DNA from: JBFKAV01 sp041621405
Lineage (GTDB): Bacteria > Pseudomonadota > Alphaproteobacteria > Rhodobacterales > Rhodobacteraceae
DNA length: 28,704 nt
Assembly: GCA_041621405.1 (NCBI GenBank)
Contig: JBFKAV010000025.1
Location: 1-28,704 of the forward strand
Reading direction: 5' to 3'
Shown: piece by piece, positions 24,362 to 28,704 of the stretch
Position numbering within the stretch: position 1 is the stretch's first letter
Layout of the letters: each line of letters starts with the position of its first letter
Translations under genes and position numbers: made by a program
Notes under the pieces: model-generated
The model's database searches: none
Told to the model about the DNA's origin: nothing
Seen by the model: the letters and a program-made list of their open reading frames with translations, nothing else

Positions 24362-25675
24362 ATGCGCGCGGTGCTCCTTTCCGCCTGCCTCGCGGCCCCG
24401 GCCCTGGCCGGCGAGCTGCCGCCGCCGGTGTCCGACGCCGACTACCGTCCCGTGGATCGCGCAGAGGCCGAGCTCGGCCGGCTGCTATTCTGGGACCCGA
24501 TCCTCTCGGGCAACCGCAACATCTCCTGCGGCACCTGCCACCACCCGCGGTTCGGCACCTCCGACGGGCTGTCCCTCGGCATGGGCGAGGGCGGCATCGG
24601 CCTCGGCCCGGAACGCCGCCCCGATCCGGCGGACATGCCCGAGCAGCGCATCCCGCGAAACGCCACGGCGCTGTTTAACCTCGGCGCCCGCGAGTTCACC
24701 CGCCTGTTCCACGACGGCCGCATCGAGGCCGACCCTGCCCGCCCATCGGGACTGCGCACGCCGCTCGAGGACGAGATGGTGATGGGCTTCGACTCGCTGC
24801 TCTCGGCGCAGACCATGTTCCCGGTGCTCTCGGCGGACGAGATGGCCGGGCACTACTCCGAGAACGAGATCTCCCGCGCCGTGCGCCAGGGCTTCATCAC
24901 CGGCGAGGGCGGGGCATGGAGCCTGATTTCGGCCCGCGTAGAGACGATTCCCGCCTACCGCGCGAGGTTCGAGGCGGTCTACCCGGAAATCGCCGCGGGG
25001 CGCGTCATCGCCTTCACCGACATCTCCAACGCCATCGCCGCCTTCGTCGAGTTCGAGTGGCGCGCCGACGACTCGGCCTTCGATGCATTCCTGAGGGGCG
25101 AGGCGCGCCTGACGCCGGAGGCGTCGGCCGGGCTCGACCTCTTCTACGGCCGCGCAGGCTGCGCGGCGTGCCACTCCGGACCATTCCAGACCGACCACGA
25201 CTTTCACGCGATGGCCGCGCCGCAGCTTGGCCCCGGCAAGGCCGAACGCTTCGAGAGCCACAGCCGCGACGTGGGCCGGATGCGGGTGACGAACGATCCC
25301 GAGGACACCTACGCCTTCCGCACGCCGTCGCTGCGCAACGTGTTGCACACCGGGCCCTGGGGCCATGCCGGCGGCCACACCGACATCGCGGCCTTCCTGC
25401 GCTACCATCTCGACCCCATCGCCGGCCTCGCAAACTACAAGCCGGTCGCCACCCTCGCCCGCTTCGAGCCCGCCAAGCCCGATTGGGCGGTGCTGACTGA
25501 CCCGGCCGAATTGGAGGCGATCAGCGCCGCGGTAAAGCTCGCGCCGCCTGAGCTCGACGACGCGGAGATCGCCGAGCTGGTGGCATTTCTAGGCGCGCTT
25601 ACCGACGAGACGGCGCTCAAGGGCCGGCTCGGGATCCCCGACACTGTGCCGAGCGGCCTGCCCGTCGACCGTTGA
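24362..25675 (+). CDS. Dihaem cytochrome c peroxidase (CcpA/MauG family)
   Basis: A 437-residue exported c-type haem protein. The signal peptide is MRAVLLSACLAAPALA, cleaved before GELPPPV. Two haem attachment sites are present: CGTCH (56–60) and CAACH (267–271), in the usual two-domain arrangement. LGRLLFWDPILSGNRNISC leads into the first, and RNATALFNLG and FHDGRIEADP follow. The second domain has FRTPSLRNVLHTGPWGHAGG and the end AELVAFLGALTDE. Such enzymes reduce hydrogen peroxide in the periplasm using cytochrome c, while MauG relatives modify proteins. I cannot separate peroxidase from MauG-like activity here. It starts 2 bases after tamB, so is probably co-transcribed. Confidence 0.9.
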   Translation: MRAVLLSACLAAPALAGELPPPVSDADYRPVDRAEAELGRLLFWDPILSGNRNISCGTCHHPRFGTSDGLSLGMGEGGIGLGPERRPDPADMPEQRIPRNATALFNLGAREFTRLFHDGRIEADPARPSGLRTPLEDEMVMGFDSLLSAQTMFPVLSADEMAGHYSENEISRAVRQGFITGEGGAWSLISARVETIPAYRARFEAVYPEIAAGRVIAFTDISNAIAAFVEFEWRADDSAFDAFLRGEARLTPEASAGLDLFYGRAGCAACHSGPFQTDHDFHAMAAPQLGPGKAERFESHSRDVGRMRVTNDPEDTYAFRTPSLRNVLHTGPWGHAGGHTDIAAFLRYHLDPIAGLANYKPVATLARFEPAKPDWAVLTDPAELEAISAAVKLAPPELDDAEIAELVAFLGALTDETALKGRLGIPDTVPSGLPVDR

Positions 25676-25700
25676 TCGGGTGGCGCGCAAGGGATTCGAT

Positions 25701-25735
25701 GCCTCCGGCGGGGATACTTGAAACCGGAAGAGGAC
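25701..25735 (+). repeat. Rhodobacteraceae-type GGGATACTTGAA intergenic element
   Basis: GCCTCCGGCGGGGATACTTG followed by AAACCGGAAGAGG sits in the 70-base gap before the formylglutathione hydrolase gene. Its core (GGGATACTTG..CCGGAAG) resembles GGGTATTTGG..GCGGGGAAG at 10107–10170 on the minus strand. I recall this type of element as recurrent in Rhodobacteraceae genomes. Its purine-rich end is also close enough to the ATG to contribute ribosome binding. Confidence 0.45.
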
Positions 25736-25745
25736 AGCGAGGCCC

Positions 25746-26579
25746 ATGAAGACGATCTCGGAGAACCGCGCCTTCGGCGGCGTGCAGGGCGTCTACAGCC
25801 ACGACTCGAGGGCCACCGGCACCGAGATGACCTTCGGCCTTTACCTGCCGCCCGAGGCCGAAGCGGGGCCGGTGCCGCTGCTGTGGTACCTCTCTGGCCT
25901 GACCTGCACCCACGAGAACGCCATGGTGAAGGCGGGCGCCCAGGGATGGGCGGCGCAATACGGGCTGGCGGTGGTGTTTCCCGACACCTCGCCGCGCGGC
26001 GAGGGCGTGGCCGACGACGAGGCCTACGACCTCGGCCAGGGCGCGGGCTTCTACGTGAATGCGACCGAAGCACCCTGGGCGCCGCAGTTCCGGATGTGGG
26101 ACTACGTGGCCGAGGACCTGCCCCGGCTTCTCTTCAACGCCTTCCCGCTCGACGAGGAGCGCCAGGGGATCACCGGGCATTCCATGGGCGGCCACGGAGC
26201 CTTGACCATGGCGATGCGCTTCCCGGGCCGGTTCCGCGCCGTCTCGGCCTTCGCGCCGATCGCCCATCCCACCGCCTCGGATTGGGGCAGGAAGCAGTTC
26301 GCCGCCTATCTCGGCGCGGACCAAAGCGCCTGGGCGCCGCACGACGCGACGCTGCTGATGCGCGAGCGGGGGGTCCAGGGTGAAGTGCTGATCGACCAGG
26401 GCACCAAGGACCAGTTCCTGCACCTCTTGAAGCCCGAGGCTCTGGCCGAGGCGATGGCGGCCCGGCGCCAGCCCGGCGCCTTCCGGATGCAGGACGGCTA
26501 CGATCACAGCTACTTCTTCGTCGCGAGCTTCATGGCGGACCACGTCGCGTTCCACGCGCGCGCTCTTCGCGCGACATGA
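25746..26579 (+). CDS. fghA: S-formylglutathione hydrolase
   Basis: A 277-residue alpha/beta hydrolase of the esterase D group that hydrolyses S-formylglutathione to formate and glutathione, the second step of glutathione-dependent formaldehyde oxidation. The oxyanion segment WYLSGLTCTHEN is family-specific. FPDTSPRGEGV, the nucleophile in GHSMGGHGAL (Ser146), IDQGTKDQFL with the acid, and the catalytic His in DGYDHSYFFVASF follow. Length is typical. The usual partner, glutathione-dependent formaldehyde dehydrogenase, is not in the window. The purine-rich end of the preceding element may serve as ribosome site. The stop overlaps the next start as ATGA. Confidence 0.95.
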   Translation: MKTISENRAFGGVQGVYSHDSRATGTEMTFGLYLPPEAEAGPVPLLWYLSGLTCTHENAMVKAGAQGWAAQYGLAVVFPDTSPRGEGVADDEAYDLGQGAGFYVNATEAPWAPQFRMWDYVAEDLPRLLFNAFPLDEERQGITGHSMGGHGALTMAMRFPGRFRAVSAFAPIAHPTASDWGRKQFAAYLGADQSAWAPHDATLLMRERGVQGEVLIDQGTKDQFLHLLKPEALAEAMAARRQPGAFRMQDGYDHSYFFVASFMADHVAFHARALRAT

Positions 26580-27016
26580 GCGTCTATGTCGACGCCGACG
26601 CCTGCCCGGTGAAGGAGGAGGCCGAGCGGGTCGCCACGCGGCACGGAATCAGGCTCTATCTCGTCTCGAATGGCGGTATCCGGCCGTCGCGGAACCCGCT
26701 CGTCGAGGCGGTCTACGTGGCCGAGGGTCCCGACGTGGCCGACAAGTGGATCGCCGACCGCGCCGGGCCGGGCGACGTGGTGGTGACGAACGACGTGCCG
26801 CTGGCCGCGAGATGCGTCGCCGCCGGGGCGGCGGTCTTGAAACCTAATGGCGAGCCCTTGACGCCGGCCAACATCGGCAATGCGCTCGCCACCCGCGACC
26901 TGATGACTGACCTTCGCGCCGCCGACCCGTTCCGACAGGGCGGCGGCCGGACCTTCGGCAAGGCCGACCGTGCCCGTTTTCTCGACGCGCTAGACCGAAC
27001 CTTGCGCCGCCGCTAG
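26576..27016 (+). CDS. YaiI/YqxD family protein (UPF0178, DUF188)
   Basis: A 146-residue protein beginning MSVYVDADACPVKEEAERVA, the signature of the YaiI/YqxD family. It also has LVSNGGIRPSRNP, GPDVADKWIADRAGPGDVVVTNDVPLA (shown by the DxxDxxI and TxD motifs), LKPNGEPLTPANIGNALATRD and GGRTFGKADRARFLDALDR. Conserved acidic residues (Asp6, Asp8 and later Asp residues) suggest a PIN-like nuclease fold, but function is not established. Length is typical of the family. The start overlaps fghA by 4 bases. The stop codon overlaps the stop of the convergent mutase gene in a shared CTAG. Confidence 0.9.
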   Translation: MSVYVDADACPVKEEAERVATRHGIRLYLVSNGGIRPSRNPLVEAVYVAEGPDVADKWIADRAGPGDVVVTNDVPLAARCVAAGAAVLKPNGEPLTPANIGNALATRDLMTDLRAADPFRQGGGRTFGKADRARFLDALDRTLRRR

Positions 27017-28389
27017 CTGCCCGCGAGTTCCGCCGCGACGGCGGCGAGCCCGTCACGAAGCGTCGTTTCCGCCGCCTCGCGGCTTCCGGCCTCGGCGTAG
27101 ACCCGAAATTCCGGCGCATTGCCCGATGGACGCAAATGCAGGATTCGGCTGTCGTCGAGCCTGATTCTGAGCCCGTCGGTCACGTCGAGACCCGTCTCGC
27201 GCCCGCCGAGTCGGGCGAGCAGCGCCGCCCGGTCTTCGGAGAGCCGCTGCATCAGCGCCGCCGAACGCTCCACCGGAACCTCCTGCAGCCGGCCGGTCGC
27301 GGTGAAGCGTTGGGGCTCGGCTGCGACACGGGCCGCGACGCCGCCCGCCGCCCGCGCCGCCACCAGCGTGGCGATCAGCGGCAGGAAGGCGTCGCGCGTC
27401 ATCAGGCGGGGCAACGAGCCAGCGGGGCCTTCGGCGTCGAAGCCGAGCAGCACGCCGCCATTCGCCTCGTAGCCGACGACCCGCCCTCCGGCCGCCGCCA
27501 TCCCGGCGATCACGTAAGGCGAGCCGATGCGGGTGCGGATCACTTGCGCGAACCGCCCGGAGAGCTCGGCGCCGCTGTTCGAGGATACCGGCGTCACCAC
27601 CGAATCGGCGCCGAGCGCGGCGGCGGTGATCTGGCCGATGACGTCGCCCGGCACGATCCGGCCCTTGGCATCGGCAAGAAGCGGCCGATCTCCGTCGCCG
27701 TCGGTGGAGACGATGGCGTCGAGCCCGCCCTCGGCCGCCCAGGCCGAGAGTTGGGCGCGCGTCGTCTCGTCGACCGCCTCGGTGTCGAGCGCGACGAAGC
27801 GCTCGAAACGCCCGAGCTCGCGCACTTCCGCGCCGAGGCCGAAAAGCGCCTGACCGAGCAGGTCGCGGCCGACGGCGCTGTGGGCGTAGACGCCGACGCA
27901 GAGCCCGGCGAGCGCCTTGGGCCCGTAGGCGGATTGGTAGCGCGCAAGATAGTCCGCGCCCGCCCGCGCGTCCCGGCGCGGCGCAGGGCCATCGAGATCG
28001 GGCCATGGGCCACCCAGCCGGGCCAGGATCGCCGCCTCGTCTTCCTTGGTGATCTCGCCCGTAGGCGTGAAGAACTTCAGCCCGTTGCGGTCAGCCGGAA
28101 TGTGGCTTCCGGTGACCATCACCGCCGCCTCGCCTGCCGGCTCCGACGCCAGCGCCAGCGCCGGCGTCGGCACCGCGCCGCAATCGGTGACGGCGAACCC
28201 CGCCGCGCGCGCCGCGCGCGCCACCGCCCGTGCGATCCGTGGCGAGGAATCGCGCAGGTCGCGCCCGAGATGAAACCCGCCCCCGGTTGCACAGGCCGCG
28301 GCGAAGGCGCGCACGTGGTCGGCCACGACGTCGTCGGTCAGCTCGCTCGCGAGCCCGCGCAGTCCGCTGGTTCCGAACTTGGCCGGCAC
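27013..28389 (-). CDS. Phosphomannomutase/phosphoglucomutase family enzyme
   Basis: A 458-residue alpha-D-phosphohexomutase that interconverts sugar 1- and 6-phosphates. The four signature sites are present: FGTSGLRG at the N-terminus, the phosphoserine loop VTGSHIPADRNGLKFF (Ser95, where most relatives have TASHNP), the metal loop STDGDGDRPLL, the sugar-specificity loop EANGGVLLG, and the phosphate loop RPSGNAPEFRVY. GEANGG/EANGG types act on mannose and glucose phosphates; which is preferred cannot be read here. I chose GTG at 28389 because it directly precedes the family start PAKFGTSG and a GGAAAGGG sits 5–7 bases upstream. It is divergent from a HAD phosphatase gene and converges on the YaiI gene. 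Confidence 0.9.
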   Translation of the reverse strand: MPAKFGTSGLRGLASELTDDVVADHVRAFAAACATGGGFHLGRDLRDSSPRIARAVARAARAAGFAVTDCGAVPTPALALASEPAGEAAVMVTGSHIPADRNGLKFFTPTGEITKEDEAAILARLGGPWPDLDGPAPRRDARAGADYLARYQSAYGPKALAGLCVGVYAHSAVGRDLLGQALFGLGAEVRELGRFERFVALDTEAVDETTRAQLSAWAAEGGLDAIVSTDGDGDRPLLADAKGRIVPGDVIGQITAAALGADSVVTPVSSNSGAELSGRFAQVIRTRIGSPYVIAGMAAAGGRVVGYEANGGVLLGFDAEGPAGSLPRLMTRDAFLPLIATLVAARAAGGVAARVAAEPQRFTATGRLQEVPVERSAALMQRLSEDRAALLARLGGRETGLDVTDGLRIRLDDSRILHLRPSGNAPEFRVYAEAGSREAAETTLRDGLAAVAAELAGS

Positions 28390-28516
28390 GGCTTTCCCTT
28401 TCCTATGACGCTTCGCTTTCCTAGCCGACCTTCGCAGCCGTGCCCAGTGTGCCCTCGCCCCTTCGCTTCCGGCGCGCCATTGTCTAGAACCGGGACCAGT
28501 CAAAGGAGGCGACAGC

Positions 28517-28704
28517 ATGGGCACCATCGAGGCGGTGATCTTCGACATCGGCAACGTGCTGATCGAATGGCAGCCGGAGCGCTGGTACGACCGGAAGATC
28601 GGCCCGGAGCGCCGGCGGGAGATGTTCGAGACCGTCGATCTGCACGCGATGAACGACCGCATCGACCGGGGCGAGGATTTCCAGGACGTGGTCTACGAGA
28701 CCGC
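28517..28704 (+). CDS. HAD-superfamily phosphatase, N-terminal fragment (YihX-like)
   Basis: Sixty-two complete codons are present before the window ends. MGTIEAVIFDIGNVLIEWQP contains the HAD nucleophile Asp10. The second acid position of the usual DxD is Gly (DIG), as in the FDLGNV/FDIGNVL class that includes YihX glucose-1-phosphate phosphatase. NDRIDRGEDFQDVVYE matches the start of its cap region. A strong ribosome site AAAGGAGG (28502–28509) lies 7 bases before the ATG. It is divergent from the hexose-phosphate mutase across 127 bases, which would suit a sugar-phosphate substrate; that is inference from position. The rest of the protein lies outside the window. Confidence 0.8.
   Translation, partial: MGTIEAVIFDIGNVLIEWQPERWYDRKIGPERRREMFETVDLHAMNDRIDRGEDFQDVVYET

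Overview
The window is a GC-rich stretch of roughly 68% GC by eye, with dense, often overlapping genes. Gene content and order point to an alphaproteobacterium of the Rhodobacteraceae/Paracoccaceae type. The main reasons are the block rho–hemJ | maf–aroE–coaE–dnaQ–secB–fxsA–Tim44–mltA–smr, which is the neighbourhood of the chromosome origin in Caulobacter and relatives, and an intergenic GC-hairpin plus GGGTATTTGG-like element of a kind I associate with this family. No rRNA, tRNA, CRISPR, IS element or phage gene was seen.

Region 1 (1–7425) is housekeeping. The 5' end of rho and hemJ run leftward. A gene-free gap (757–1183) has five TCCACA/TGTGGA cores and an A-rich tract and is the best candidate for oriC. 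Rightward from it run maf, aroE, coaE and dnaQ, with start/stop overlaps throughout. secB and fxsA lie on the minus strand, then the plus-strand group Tim44/TimA–mltA–smr, again nearly overlapping.

Region 2 (7454–18743) is a D-xylose locus. A ROK-family regulator (xylR-like) is divergent from xylF–xylH–xylG–xylB–xylA and an aldo/keto reductase. Together these give periplasmic binding, ABC import, isomerisation to xylulose and phosphorylation to xylulose 5-phosphate. The 225-bp control region between xylR and xylF holds a good sigma70-type promoter, repeated ACTRAAA words and a perfect 16-bp palindrome. Downstream of xylR, and coupled to it by a 1-nt stop/start overlap, lies a secreted FG-GAP/ASPIC repeat protein, followed by a lipoprotein alpha/beta hydrolase. 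Neither has a known link to xylose.

Region 3 (18799–25675) is tamA–tamB–cytochrome c peroxidase, a tight run for outer-membrane assembly followed by a two-haem periplasmic peroxidase.

Region 4 (25701–28704) holds S-formylglutathione hydrolase overlapping a YaiI/YqxD-family gene. A phosphomannomutase/phosphoglucomutase converges on it, sharing a CTAG at the stops. The window ends in a truncated HAD phosphatase gene divergent from the mutase.

The two most notable points are the candidate replication origin between hemJ and maf, which lacks hemE and the PPDK-regulator gene expected there by comparison with Caulobacter, and the uncharacterised repeat-protein/hydrolase pair tied to xylR. I found no clear new defence or mobile system.
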